Positions 8,367 through 16,675 of a DNA stretch of 64,000 bases are shown piece after piece. Source of the stretch: Ornithinibacillus halotolerans (GTDB lineage: Bacteria; Bacillota; Bacilli; Bacillales; Amphibacillaceae). The position numbers were made by a program, and so were the translations under genes. Positions within the stretch are counted from its first letter, which is position 1. Each line of letters starts with the position of its first letter. The DNA lies in the NCBI RefSeq assembly GCF_014637405.1, contig NZ_BMEY01000007.1:1-64000 (forward strand). The letters run 5' to 3'. A model generated the notes under the pieces. It was not told where the DNA came from and ran no database searches. It saw only the letters and a program-made list of their open reading frames with translations.

Positions 8367-8402
8367 AACGGCTGATCCAATAAAAAAGATCAGCTGTTTT
8401 TA
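8367..8402. terminator. Bidirectional terminator between rsgI and the yhdB-like gene
   Basis: AACGGCTGATC (8367-8377) pairs with GATCAGCTGTT (8388-8398), flanked by A-rich and T-rich runs. It serves the convergent genes on both sides. Confidence 0.8.
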
Positions 8403-8406
8403 TTTC

Positions 8407-8646
8407 CTATACTTCCATTATAGCCATTGGAGTGGTGTATTTCATTGCATGGTCAATATAGTAAAGAAGATTCTCATGTGAGTCGATTATTTTTTGGTTA
8501 TCTAGTGAATAATGGTAAGCATGTAGGAAATTTTGTATTCTTTTGGATAACATGTCATCCTTTGTACGCACCATTAGTACAAGTAAATCATCCCATTGTC
8601 CCCATAGTGTATAATATAGCGCTTTATCGTAGTCTGGAATGTCCAT
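8407..8646 (-). CDS. YhdB-like small protein
   Basis: A 79-aa cytoplasmic protein starting MDIPDYDKALYYTLWGQWDD, resembling the short YhdB family of Bacillus as I remember it. No catalytic motif or membrane segment is visible. Function unknown. AAGGAGGGG lies 5 nt before the ATG. It is convergent with rsgI and divergent from the YhcN-type lipoprotein gene. Confidence 0.7.
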   Translation of the reverse strand: MDIPDYDKALYYTLWGQWDDLLVLMVRTKDDMLSKRIQNFLHAYHYSLDNQKIIDSHENLLYYIDHAMKYTTPMAIMEV

Positions 8647-8755
8647 GGTTTCCCCTCCTTAAAACTCCAAGGGTATTTATAGCTTCCCCTTAATACATAT
8701 ATATTTTGCACATACAAAATTGGTGTCCCTTCCAATTTAAGGCGAGCCCTAGTTA

Positions 8756-8784
8756 GCATAAACAGTTATTGCTGTTACATACTA
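8756..8784 (+). promoter_or_regulatory. Sigma-G (forespore) promoter of the YhcN-type gene
   Basis: GCATA (8756-8760), a 17-nt spacer and CATACTA (8778-8784) match the sigma-G consensus GHATR-N17/18-CATWHTA at every position. The gene starts 26 nt downstream, and YhcN-type proteins are known spore proteins. Confidence 0.75.
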
Positions 8785-8809
8785 AAAAAATGAAAGGGAG
8801 GGATTATGT

Positions 8810-9439
8810 TTGATGAAGAAAAAACTGATTACGATGGCAGCGGCAACCCTTTTATTTGCTACTGGATGTGGAGCGGATAATGAGGAGAGTAGAGGACAAG
8901 AAGGAACGTTAAATCAAAATATAGAACCAGTAAGATATCAAAATCACCCAGATAATAACAGAAACTATACACTTCAACGTGATCTAGAAGAGCCAAATAA
9001 TTATCAAGGTACACGAAATTACCATAGTCCAGAACAAGTTCGATATAGTAAAGATGACCGTAATGACAAGGAAGGCGAAACGAATCGCTATGATGTAGCG
9101 GAAGAAGCGGCAGATTTAATTGTCGAAAAGATGGATGTAATTGATAATGCATATGTCATTACTACGGATAACAATGCGTATGTTGCCGCTGAATTAGATA
9201 CAAATAACAATAATGGTAATAATAAAGGGAATAAATTGACTGATGATGTTAAGAAGAGAATTTCTGAAATTGTTCAGTCTGTAGATAATTCCATTGAAAA
9301 TGTATACGTGTCCACTAACCCAGACTTTTTAAATTTGGCAAACAATTATGCAGATGATATAGACAATGGTGAACCAATTGAGGGATTCTTTGAAGAATTT
9401 GGAAATATGATAGAACGTATATTTCCACAAAACAGATAA
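8810..9439 (+). CDS. YhcN/YlaJ-family sporulation lipoprotein
   Basis: A 209-aa exported lipoprotein. It has a Lys-rich start, a hydrophobic stretch and the lipobox FATGC (lipidated Cys about residue 21). A Gln/Asn-rich spacer follows to about residue 85. The conserved YhcN domain comes next (YDVAEEAADLIVEKM ... VYVSTNPDF). Family members sit in the spore inner membrane or are needed for germination and outgrowth. The TTG at 8810 is 8 nt after GGAGG; ATG 8813 is almost equally good. Sigma-G control is supported by the upstream promoter. Confidence 0.85.
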   Translation: MMKKKLITMAAATLLFATGCGADNEESRGQEGTLNQNIEPVRYQNHPDNNRNYTLQRDLEEPNNYQGTRNYHSPEQVRYSKDDRNDKEGETNRYDVAEEAADLIVEKMDVIDNAYVITTDNNAYVAAELDTNNNNGNNKGNKLTDDVKKRISEIVQSVDNSIENVYVSTNPDFLNLANNYADDIDNGEPIEGFFEEFGNMIERIFPQNR

Positions 9440-9444
9440 ATGGT

Positions 9445-9475
9445 AGTGCTCCCAAAAATGGGAGCACTATTTTTG
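9445..9475 (+). terminator. Terminator of the YhcN-type gene
   Basis: AGTGCTCCC (9445-9453) and GGGAGCACT (9460-9468) with a 6-nt loop, then ATTTTTG. It ends the sporulation gene and isolates the yrrT operon. Confidence 0.85.
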
Positions 9476-9501
9476 TTTTCCATAGCAACATATACCTCTC
9501 G

Positions 9502-9529
9502 TTTACATATAATCCTTATTAAACATAGT
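9502..9529 (+). promoter_or_regulatory. Possible promoter of the yrrT-luxS-mccAB operon
   Basis: TTTACA (9502-9507), a 16-nt spacer and CATAGT (9524-9529). Moderate match to sigma-A. I could not recognise a CymR operator, the regulator of this operon in B. subtilis. Confidence 0.35.
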
Positions 9530-9562
9530 GTTTTACTGTGGTTTAGAATGGGGTTGAGAGAA

Positions 9563-10204
9563 ATGGGTCGCGAGTTTATTGAGATATTTGATGGATGGGC
9601 AGAAGATTATGACCAAACTGTTGCTGGAATAGATCCTGAATATAGAGAGGTTTTTCGGAACTACGATGAGATATTGCAAGAAGTAACGATGCAATCGAAG
9701 GGGAATGTACTTGAGTTTGGAGTAGGAACAGGAAATTTAACGAAAAAGCTTTTACAAGCTGGCCATGATGTTATTGGTATTGAACCATCTCAAGCGATGC
9801 GTAAGATTTTCGAAAAAAAGATACCAGAGACTATTGTTTTAGATGGTGATTTTCTTCAATATCCAGAACTAAATATACCTATTCAAACAATTGTTAGTAC
9901 GTATGCTTTTCATCACTTGACAGATGCTGAAAAGGAAGTTGCAGTAAAAAAGTTTACAACATTATTAGAAAAAAATGATCGAGTTGTTTTTGCCGATACG
10001 ATGTTTGAATCAGTAGCAGCAAAACAAAAGGTTATTGATGAAGCTGAGAGGAATGGTTATACAACTTTAGTAGAAGATCTAAAAAGAGAGTACTACCCAA
10101 CAACCGATACGATTGAAAAAATATTTAAAGATAAGAATTTTTCGATTACTTTTAAGCAAATGAATGATTTTGTATGGTTAATCATAGCTATAAAAAATGG
10201 ATAG
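9563..10204 (+). CDS. yrrT: SAM-dependent methyltransferase YrrT
   Basis: Class I methyltransferase of 213 aa. It starts MGREFIEIFDGWAEDYDQTV, close to B. subtilis YrrT. The SAM-binding motif I is VLEFGVGTGN (about 48-57) and VSTYAFHHL marks motif IV. ATG 9563 is chosen because the in-frame upstream stretch overlaps the previous terminator; GGGGTTGAGAG precedes it. It is the first gene of an operon that recycles S-adenosylhomocysteine products to cysteine. Its methyl acceptor is unknown. Confidence 0.85.
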   Translation: MGREFIEIFDGWAEDYDQTVAGIDPEYREVFRNYDEILQEVTMQSKGNVLEFGVGTGNLTKKLLQAGHDVIGIEPSQAMRKIFEKKIPETIVLDGDFLQYPELNIPIQTIVSTYAFHHLTDAEKEVAVKKFTTLLEKNDRVVFADTMFESVAAKQKVIDEAERNGYTTLVEDLKREYYPTTDTIEKIFKDKNFSITFKQMNDFVWLIIAIKNG

Positions 10205-10247
10205 ATAACTATTTACTAATTTAAAAAAGGAAAAGGGGAAATGTGAA

Positions 10248-10706
10248 ATGAAAAAAATGAATGTAGAAAGTTTTAATCTAGACCATACAAAAGTAAAAGC
10301 ACCATACGTTAGACTCGTTGGCGTCACAGAAGGTTTAAACGGAGATAAAGTGTATAAATATGACCTTCGTTTCAAACAGCCAAATAAAGAGCATATGGAA
10401 ATGGCAGGCTTACACTCCATTGAACATTTAATGGCGGAAAACATTCGAAATCATATGGAAAATGTATTAGATATTAGCCCGATGGGATGCCAAACAGGAT
10501 TTTATTTATCCATTCTTAATAACGATTCCTATAATGATGTTGTAGTAGCTTTGGAGAAAACTTTACGAGACGTTTTACAAGCTACTGAAGTTCCAGCATG
10601 TAATGAAGTTCAATGTGGATGGGCAGCTAATCACAGTCTAGAAGGCGCAAAAGAAATAGCAGATAAGATGCTTAGTAAGAAGGATGAATGGCATGAAGTA
10701 TTCTAA
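10248..10706 (+). CDS. luxS: S-ribosylhomocysteine lyase LuxS
   Basis: Cleaves S-ribosylhomocysteine to homocysteine and DPD, the autoinducer-2 precursor. It is a 152-aa metalloenzyme. Metal ligands are H56 and H60 (HSIEH) and C123 (QCGW); C81 in SPMGCQTGF is the catalytic Cys. E59 completes the HxxEH motif. It lies between yrrT and mccA, where B. subtilis has mtnN (SAH nucleosidase), so homocysteine made here feeds directly into the next two enzymes. The nucleosidase that makes its substrate must lie outside this window. Confidence 0.95.
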   Translation: MKKMNVESFNLDHTKVKAPYVRLVGVTEGLNGDKVYKYDLRFKQPNKEHMEMAGLHSIEHLMAENIRNHMENVLDISPMGCQTGFYLSILNNDSYNDVVVALEKTLRDVLQATEVPACNEVQCGWAANHSLEGAKEIADKMLSKKDEWHEVF

Positions 10707-10722
10707 ATAACGGGGGGATAAA

Positions 10723-11658
10723 ATGACTGTATACCAGTCTTTAGATGAGCTTATTGGCCACACTCCATTGCTTAGGATAAATAATTTTGACTTACCAAAA
10801 GATGTAAATATTTATGCAAAACTAGAGTTTTACAATCCAGGTGGTAGCATAAAGGACCGGTTGGGAATAGAACTGATTCGAGATGCACTCAAGACTGGAC
10901 AAATTCAACCAGGTGGAACGATTATCGAACCAACGGCAGGTAATACAGGAATTGGATTAGTATTAGCAGCTAGGAAGTATAATTTAAAGGCAATATTTGT
11001 CGTTCCAGAACATTTTAGTAAAGAAAAACAACTCATTATGCAAGCTTTAGGGGCAGAGATTGTTCATACCCCAAGAGAGGCAGGTATAGTTGGTGCAATA
11101 AATAAAACAAAAGAACTCCTGCAACAAATCCCGAATAGTTATTCTCCGCAACAATTTTCCAATATCGCAAATCCAAACACTTACTATAAGACACTTGCAC
11201 CAGAACTTTGGAAGGATCTAGAGGGGGAGATAGATGTATTTATAGCAGGTGCAGGTTCTGGTGGAACATTCATGGGATGTTCTAAGTATTTAAAAGAACA
11301 GAATTCTGCCATTAAAACAATTATTGTAGAGCCAGAGGGTTCTATTATAGCGGGTGGAGAGCCTGGTCCTCATCGTACAGAAGGAATTGGAATGGAATTT
11401 CTACCGTACTTTTTAGACCCAACATTCTTTGATGAAGTTTATACGGTATCAGATGACCATGCATTTAAGATGGTGGAGGAACTTGCACGAATAGAAGGGT
11501 TGCTAGTTGGAAGTTCTTCTGGCGCAGCAATGTATGCGGCATTACAAGAAGCTAAAATTGCTAAGAAAGGCACGAATATCGTCACTATTTTTCCAGACAG
11601 TAGTGACCGCTATTTGAGTAAACACATTTATCCTAAAGTGAAAGGAGTGAGTCTATAA
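10723..11658 (+). CDS. mccA: O-acetylserine-dependent cystathionine beta-synthase MccA
   Basis: PLP-dependent fold-type II enzyme of 311 aa that condenses homocysteine with O-acetylserine to cystathionine (reverse transsulfuration). K44 in NPGGSIKDR binds PLP and EPTAGNTGIG is the substrate/phosphate loop. The sequence is cysteine-synthase-like, but its place between luxS and mccB supports MccA. CGGGGGG precedes the ATG; the stop overlaps mccB by one base. Confidence 0.88.
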   Translation: MTVYQSLDELIGHTPLLRINNFDLPKDVNIYAKLEFYNPGGSIKDRLGIELIRDALKTGQIQPGGTIIEPTAGNTGIGLVLAARKYNLKAIFVVPEHFSKEKQLIMQALGAEIVHTPREAGIVGAINKTKELLQQIPNSYSPQQFSNIANPNTYYKTLAPELWKDLEGEIDVFIAGAGSGGTFMGCSKYLKEQNSAIKTIIVEPEGSIIAGGEPGPHRTEGIGMEFLPYFLDPTFFDEVYTVSDDHAFKMVEELARIEGLLVGSSSGAAMYAALQEAKIAKKGTNIVTIFPDSSDRYLSKHIYPKVKGVSL

Positions 11659-12794
11659 TGCGTTCTAAAACAAAAATGGTTCATGGAGGAATAACACAAG
11701 ATGAACAAACTGGTGCAGTTTCAGTTCCAATCTATCAAGTGAGTACATTTAAACAGGATGGGGTTGGAAATTTACGAGGCTATGAATATGCTCGAACAGG
11801 CAATCCAACTCGACATGCACTGGAAACAGTGATTGCAAATTTAGAAAATGGTTCACATGGATTTGCATTTGGATCTGGAATGGCAGCAATTTCTACTATC
11901 ATGTTGTTATTGAAGGCAGGAGATCATGTCATTATTACAGATGATGTGTATGGTGGTTCTTTTCGTTTAATGACAAAGGTGTTGAAAAAATTTAAGCTAG
12001 ACCACACGTTTATTGACACAACGAAACCGGAAACGGTACAAAATGCTATCCAAAAAAATACAAAGGCAATTTTCATTGAAACACCGACAAATCCATTGTT
12101 GAAAATTACCGATATAAAGAAAATGGCCGAAATAGCAAAGGAACATCAATTATTGTTAATTGTAGATAACACATTTGCTACACCATATTGGCAACAACCA
12201 TTAGATTTAGGTGCACATATCGTCGTTCATAGTGCAACTAAGTATATTGGCGGGCATAGTGATGTTGTTGCAGGACTTGTTGCTGTCCAATCGGATGAGT
12301 TGGCGGACAGAATCCATTTTCTCCAAAATTCAGTTGGTGCTGTCTTAGGCCCTCAAGATTCCTGGTTATTAATGCGAGGAATTAAAACGCTTGCACTTCG
12401 TATGGAGCAGATTGAGAATAACAGTAAAGAAATCGTCGATTATTTAATAAACCATGATAACGTAAAGTCTGTATACTATCCAGGAATCAAAACTCATCCT
12501 GGACACCAAATTGCTAAGCAACAATCAACAGGATTTGGTGGAATGATATCATTTGATGTAGGTAGTGGAGAATTAGCAGAGAATATATTGAAAGAAATAA
12601 AATATTTTACGTTAGCAGAAAGTCTAGGAGCAGTAGAGAGTTTAATCTCTATTCCAGCTAAAATGACACACGCATCGATTCCATATGATCGAAGGATGGA
12701 ATTAGGAATTACAGATGGATTAATTCGAATATCAGTAGGAATAGAAGATGTTCGTGATTTAATGGAAGACTTGGACCAAGCTATAGGAAATTAA
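11658..12794 (+). CDS. mccB: Cystathionine gamma-lyase MccB
   Basis: Cys/Met-metabolism PLP enzyme (fold type I), 378 aa. It cleaves cystathionine to cysteine, 2-oxobutyrate and ammonia, and often has homocysteine lyase activity. YEYARTGNPTR (about 37-47) and the PLP lysine K195 in HSATKYIGGHSD are visible. The start overlaps the mccA stop (TAATG) with AAAGGAGTG upstream. Cystathionine beta-lyase is a closely related alternative; mccA context favours gamma-lyase. Confidence 0.88.
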   Translation: MRSKTKMVHGGITQDEQTGAVSVPIYQVSTFKQDGVGNLRGYEYARTGNPTRHALETVIANLENGSHGFAFGSGMAAISTIMLLLKAGDHVIITDDVYGGSFRLMTKVLKKFKLDHTFIDTTKPETVQNAIQKNTKAIFIETPTNPLLKITDIKKMAEIAKEHQLLLIVDNTFATPYWQQPLDLGAHIVVHSATKYIGGHSDVVAGLVAVQSDELADRIHFLQNSVGAVLGPQDSWLLMRGIKTLALRMEQIENNSKEIVDYLINHDNVKSVYYPGIKTHPGHQIAKQQSTGFGGMISFDVGSGELAENILKEIKYFTLAESLGAVESLISIPAKMTHASIPYDRRMELGITDGLIRISVGIEDVRDLMEDLDQAIGN

Positions 12795-12797
12795 TTG

Positions 12798-12828
12798 GAG
12801 CAGCTTAACGGCTGCTTATTTTATTTTT
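12798..12828 (+). terminator. Terminator of the yrrT-mccB operon
   Basis: GAGCAGC (12798-12804) and GCTGCTT (12811-12817), 6-nt loop, followed by ATTTTATTTTT, directly after the mccB stop. Confidence 0.75.
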
Positions 12829-12906
12829 CACTCCTCCTATTAACTTATATTAAACGATTCTAATCTATGCTAAAATATACACAATAAATGAGAAGGGGAT
12901 GTCTAT

Positions 12907-14277
12907 ATGAGTGAAAAAGCATTAACGTACTTAATGGAGAGTCGAGACCGTCTACTACAAAAACTAAATGAATTTCTTTCCATTCCAAGTGTTAGCACCG
13001 ATAGTGTACATAAAAATGATGTCAGACAAGCAGCGAACTTTTTAGAAACTTACTTATCAGAAATTGGTTTTGAAAATATAAAACAACTCGAAACGAAAAA
13101 ACATCCGATTGTGTATGCTGAATATACAAAAGCAGGACCAGAAGCTCCAACAGTTCTTCTTTACGGGCATTATGATGTTCAGCCTGTAGATCCAATTGAA
13201 CTGTGGGATAGTGACCCATTCCAACCAGAAATTAGGGATGGCCGCTTATATGCACGTGGTTCTAGTGATGATAAAGGGCAAGTATTTATGCATTTAGCTG
13301 TATTTGAAGCACTAATGAAAACAGAAGGAAAACTTCCACTGAATGTAAAAGTATGTTTAGAAGGGGAAGAAGAAATAGGCAGTGAAAATCTTTATTCAAT
13401 GCTACAGGAGAAAAAAGATCTATTTCAAGCTGATTTTGCAGTAATTTCTGACTCTGGTATGGTTGCAAATAATCAGCCTACCATTCTTTACGGATTAAAA
13501 GGATTCACTGGGGTGGAAATTACCGTGTCAGGTCCAGACCATGATTTACATTCTGGAATGTATGGTGGTGCTGTTCGTAATCCAATCATGGCATTATCTC
13601 ATATTCTTGCATCAATGAAAGATGTTGATGAAGTTGTAACGATTGATGGATTCTATGATGGGGTGGAAGATTTAGCCGAAGAAGAAAGACAATTAATTAA
13701 ACAAGTTCCTAGTGAGGACTTTGTGAAAGCAACCGGTATAACGGAAACAGTGTCAGAAAAAGGATATACGGCGAAAGAACATACGATGGCAAGACCTACT
13801 TTAGAGATTAATGGTATATACGGTGGATATCAAGGGGAAGGAACAAAAACAATTATCCCCACTTCAGCAACTGCAAAAATTACTTGTCGTTTAGTACCTG
13901 GGCAAGATCCAGATACAATTCAGCAAGCAATTGTATCTCACGTGGAAAAAGTTGCTCCAAAAGGAGTAAACGTTCAAGTGAAAAAAGAAAAGCTTTCTGC
14001 TAAGGCTTATAAAGTTGAACCAAATCATCCATTAATTCAAAAAGCTGCAGAAAGTTATACGAAAGCATTTGGAAAGGAAATCGTCTTTGTAAGAATGGGT
14101 GGTTCGATTCCAGTAGTAGAGTGGATAGAAGACATTTATAATATGCCAATTGTTCTACTAGGGTTTGGAACACCAGATGATAGACTCCATTCCCCAAATG
14201 AAAGTTTTCCTTTAAATAGTTATGATAAAGGTATGGAAACACTCGTATATTATTGGAATGAAGTAGCTAATAGATAA
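12907..14277 (+). CDS. M20-family metallodipeptidase
   Basis: Cytoplasmic di-zinc peptidase of the CNDP/DapE-like M20 group, 456 aa. Metal-site motifs are GHYDVQP (about 79), the bridging Asp in SSDDKGQ (about 117) and EGEEEIGS (about 151), with C-terminal HSPNE. The dimerisation domain lies at about 195-340 (KGFTGVEITVSGPDHDLHSG). It probably hydrolyses a broad range of dipeptides. GAGAAGGGG precedes the ATG. It stands alone between terminator-like elements. Confidence 0.85.
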   Translation: MSEKALTYLMESRDRLLQKLNEFLSIPSVSTDSVHKNDVRQAANFLETYLSEIGFENIKQLETKKHPIVYAEYTKAGPEAPTVLLYGHYDVQPVDPIELWDSDPFQPEIRDGRLYARGSSDDKGQVFMHLAVFEALMKTEGKLPLNVKVCLEGEEEIGSENLYSMLQEKKDLFQADFAVISDSGMVANNQPTILYGLKGFTGVEITVSGPDHDLHSGMYGGAVRNPIMALSHILASMKDVDEVVTIDGFYDGVEDLAEEERQLIKQVPSEDFVKATGITETVSEKGYTAKEHTMARPTLEINGIYGGYQGEGTKTIIPTSATAKITCRLVPGQDPDTIQQAIVSHVEKVAPKGVNVQVKKEKLSAKAYKVEPNHPLIQKAAESYTKAFGKEIVFVRMGGSIPVVEWIEDIYNMPIVLLGFGTPDDRLHSPNESFPLNSYDKGMETLVYYWNEVANR

Positions 14278-14278
14278 C

Positions 14279-14391
14279 AAATAAGGTAGGGACGAAGCGA
14301 AGTTAAAGTAAAATATCCTAGGCTAGCTAGATACACTAGGTTCATGTTTTGTCTTTTTAAAAAAAGAGATGGCTTTGTCCCAACCTTACTT
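14279..14391. repeat. Imperfect inverted repeat, terminator-like intergenic element
   Basis: Arms at 14279-14298 (core AGGTAGGGACGAAGC) and 14370-14391 (core GCTTTGTCCCAACCT) can pair across a roughly 70-nt interior that contains the palindromic CCTAGG and GCTAGC. The arm core GGGACAAAGCC resembles the arms of the larger element at 56650-56951. It may serve as terminator for the dipeptidase gene. Confidence 0.5.
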
Positions 14392-14404
14392 AAGGGGGGA
14401 TAAT

Positions 14405-15397
14405 ATGGAGAAGGTAGTAGAGGATGTTTATAGTAAAGATATTTTAGATTATTTTTTGAGGGTGTTTAAGCTTGATGATTCGTATAAGGTTTTAAGTGGG
14501 TTTGAAAATTATGTATACGAAGTAATGAAAGATAATCATCCTTATATATTAAGAGTAACGCACAGCTCTCATCGAAGTGAGCAAGAAATATTAGGAGAAT
14601 TGGATTGGATTAACTATTTAAACAGTCAACATGTAAACGTTCCAACTATTTATAAATCTTCAAACGAAACATATATTGAGAAGAAAATAGCGAAGGATCA
14701 TACGATCTTTTTTGCTTGCTTATTCTCAAAAGTACAAGGTAAAGCTTTGAGAGTAACGGATGAATTATTTAATGAAGATTTATTTGAAAAATGGGGTAGA
14801 GAAACGGCTAAAATGCATCGAGTAACGGTTAATTATCATCCAAAACAAAAACTTCGTAAGTTTTGGTATGAAGATGATCTGTTTGAAGTAGATAAATATA
14901 TCGATAATGATATAGTCGTTGCTCGTACACAAGAAATAGTGAAGGCTTTACACAGCTTACCAAAGGAAGACTTTGGACTTATCCATAATGATATACATTA
15001 CGGGAATTTCTTTTTTAATGGTGAAAGTATTTCTATTTTTGATTTTGATGATGCTTGTTATTTTTGGCATGTATCTGATATTGCTATACCACTTTATTAT
15101 ACATGCTCTGCATTATTTACTAATCTTACAAGTATGAAGGAAAAAAATTCGTTTACAGCAACTTTTCTTACTGCATTTATGAAAGGGTATACACTAGAGA
15201 AGGAGCCACCAAAGGATTGGGAGAAGTTATTACCGCTTTTCTTAAAAGTACGTGATATTACCTTATATGCTGCCTTACATAAGAAAATTGCTCCAGAAGA
15301 TAGAGACGAAAGATTACAGAGAAGAATGGAAGAAATCAGAGAAAGAATTGAAAAGAAGATGCCGATAGTTTCGTATAACGGAGAAGGTGCGGTGTGA
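14405..15397 (+). CDS. Phosphotransferase of the APH/ChoK-like fold
   Basis: A 330-aa kinase-like protein. The Brenner motif is seen as LIHNDIHYGNF (HxDxHxxN, catalytic Asp about residue 199) and the metal-binding DFD as IFDFDDACYF. This is the aminoglycoside-phosphotransferase/homoserine-kinase II fold. Substrate unknown; a small-molecule hydroxyl is likely. ATG 14405 follows AAGGGGGG by 5 nt; the in-frame ATG at 14369 lies inside the intergenic repeat. Three bases separate it from the downstream reductase gene. Confidence 0.75.
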   Translation: MEKVVEDVYSKDILDYFLRVFKLDDSYKVLSGFENYVYEVMKDNHPYILRVTHSSHRSEQEILGELDWINYLNSQHVNVPTIYKSSNETYIEKKIAKDHTIFFACLFSKVQGKALRVTDELFNEDLFEKWGRETAKMHRVTVNYHPKQKLRKFWYEDDLFEVDKYIDNDIVVARTQEIVKALHSLPKEDFGLIHNDIHYGNFFFNGESISIFDFDDACYFWHVSDIAIPLYYTCSALFTNLTSMKEKNSFTATFLTAFMKGYTLEKEPPKDWEKLLPLFLKVRDITLYAALHKKIAPEDRDERLQRRMEEIRERIEKKMPIVSYNGEGAV

Positions 15398-15400
15398 GAA

Positions 15401-16159
15401 ATGAAGCTTGCCATTATTACAGGAGTTTCTAAAGGGTTAGGAGAATCAGTTGCTACGTTATTTTTAGAGTCAGGAATACATGTATTAGGGATTTCAAGAA
15501 GTAAGAATGATCGATTGGAAAAAATTGCCCATAAAAATAATGTGAAATTCCACCATTATTCTTGTGATGTTAGCAAACTTGATGAGTTAGAAGATACGAT
15601 TGAAAAACTAAAAGTGGATATTGAATCATACTCACCATCATTAATATATCTGATTAACAATGCTGCCGTTATCGATCCAATTAATCAAGCTAGCTTATTA
15701 GATAACCAGGCAATCATCGATCATTTTCAGATAAATACAATTGCACCTATTGTATTAATGAATCAGCTACTAAGTTATTCGACAAATGCGAACAGAACGT
15801 TTATCGGTGTAAATATTACTTCAGGTGCGGCAGACCGAGCTATTTATGGTTGGAGTGCCTATTGTAGTTCAAAGGCAAGTATTAACATGTATACAAAAAC
15901 AGTAGCATTAGAACAAGAAACACTGAAAACAGGTCATAAAATAATTGCATTTAATCCTGGGATAATGGATACTTCGATGCAACAAACAATCCGTTCTAGC
16001 TCAAAAGAGTCCTTTAAAGAAGTGGAAAAGTTTAAGGGTTATAAAGAAACAAACCAACTGAGGGATACGAATTCAGTTGGTGGAGTGTTAATTGATATTT
16101 TAAATGATGAAGCAAGTATAGAAAATGGTAAAATTTATCATATTCATGAGTATTTCTAA
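15401..16159 (+). CDS. Short-chain dehydrogenase/reductase, YueD (benzil reductase) type
   Basis: Classical SDR, 252 aa. The cofactor motif TGVSKGLG is at 8-15, NNAA at about 85-88, the catalytic Ser in NITSGAA and YxxxK as YCSSK. It resembles B. subtilis YueD, described as an (S)-benzoin-forming benzil reductase that uses NADPH. The physiological substrate is unknown. It is translationally close to the kinase gene just upstream, so the pair probably forms an operon. Confidence 0.78.
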   Translation: MKLAIITGVSKGLGESVATLFLESGIHVLGISRSKNDRLEKIAHKNNVKFHHYSCDVSKLDELEDTIEKLKVDIESYSPSLIYLINNAAVIDPINQASLLDNQAIIDHFQINTIAPIVLMNQLLSYSTNANRTFIGVNITSGAADRAIYGWSAYCSSKASINMYTKTVALEQETLKTGHKIIAFNPGIMDTSMQQTIRSSSKESFKEVEKFKGYKETNQLRDTNSVGGVLIDILNDEASIENGKIYHIHEYF

Positions 16160-16164
16160 ATAAA

Positions 16165-16189
16165 AAGAGGGGGATTAACTCCCCCTCTT
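16165..16189. terminator. Terminator between the SDR gene and the yjcZ-like genes
   Basis: Perfect 10-bp repeat AAGAGGGGGA (16165-16174) / TCCCCCTCTT (16180-16189), 5-nt loop. The T run (TTTTTATTT) is on the minus strand, so it chiefly serves the minus-strand yjcZ-like genes. Confidence 0.8.
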
Positions 16190-16193
16190 GAAA

Positions 16194-16286
16194 TTAGTAT
16201 CTATTATATCCGCCTGCACCAACGATGATAAGCAGGATAAATAAAACTACAATTAGCGCAAATCCGCCTTCAAATCCGCGTCCCAT
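16194..16286 (-). CDS. YjcZ-family sporulation microprotein (30 aa)
   Basis: A 30-residue hydrophobic protein of the YjcZ family. A glycine-rich start (MGRGFEGG) is followed by the family core FALIVVLFILLIIVGA and a short GGYNRY tail. One transmembrane helix fills most of it. AGGAGGTG lies 6 nt before the ATG. Members such as SscA take part in spore coat assembly in B. subtilis; the exact role here is unknown. A paralogue lies just upstream on the same strand. Confidence 0.85.
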   Translation of the reverse strand: MGRGFEGGFALIVVLFILLIIVGAGGYNRY

Positions 16287-16335
16287 AATAACACCTCCTA
16301 AAATTAGTTATATAAAGTTGTTAACAGGTTGGAGT

Positions 16336-16467
16336 TTAACACCACCAACCGCCACCATATCCGTAGTTACCACCATTATTATAGCCGCTTGCACCTACGA
16401 TGATTAACAGGATAAATAGCACAACAAGTAAAGCAAATCCAGTTCCATAACCTTCTTTATTGCTCAT
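16336..16467 (-). CDS. YjcZ-family sporulation microprotein (43 aa)
   Basis: A 43-residue paralogue of the neighbouring gene. It has the same core FALLVVLFILLIIVGAS preceded by MSNKEGYGTG and followed by a Gly/Tyr/Asn-rich tail ending GGGWWC. The Gly/Tyr-rich tail and terminal Cys would suit a cross-linked coat protein (inference). AGGAGGTGG precedes the ATG. The pair likely arose by tandem duplication and shares the terminator at 16165-16189. Confidence 0.85.
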   Translation of the reverse strand: MSNKEGYGTGFALLVVLFILLIIVGASGYNNGGNYGYGGGWWC

Positions 16468-16675
16468 TTACTGCCACCTCCTCTATAACAATGTATGTAC
16501 GCAATAATTTGATGACCGGGCGAATGTACAGTAATTGTGATTAAAGTCTAAATTAAAATTGAAGAAATGGATTCATGTCGTAGTGATGAAAGTACCCATA
16601 AAATGTGATACACTAATGAAATGATAAATATAACTGAAAAGCATTGAAAGATGATTAAATAGAGAGGACGATTAA

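Noticed and set aside
8000-8380. 126-codon minus-strand ORF
   Set aside because: Antisense to the low-complexity Lys/Asn tail of rsgI; its Phe/Ile-rich product is the expected shadow of AAA/AAT codons.
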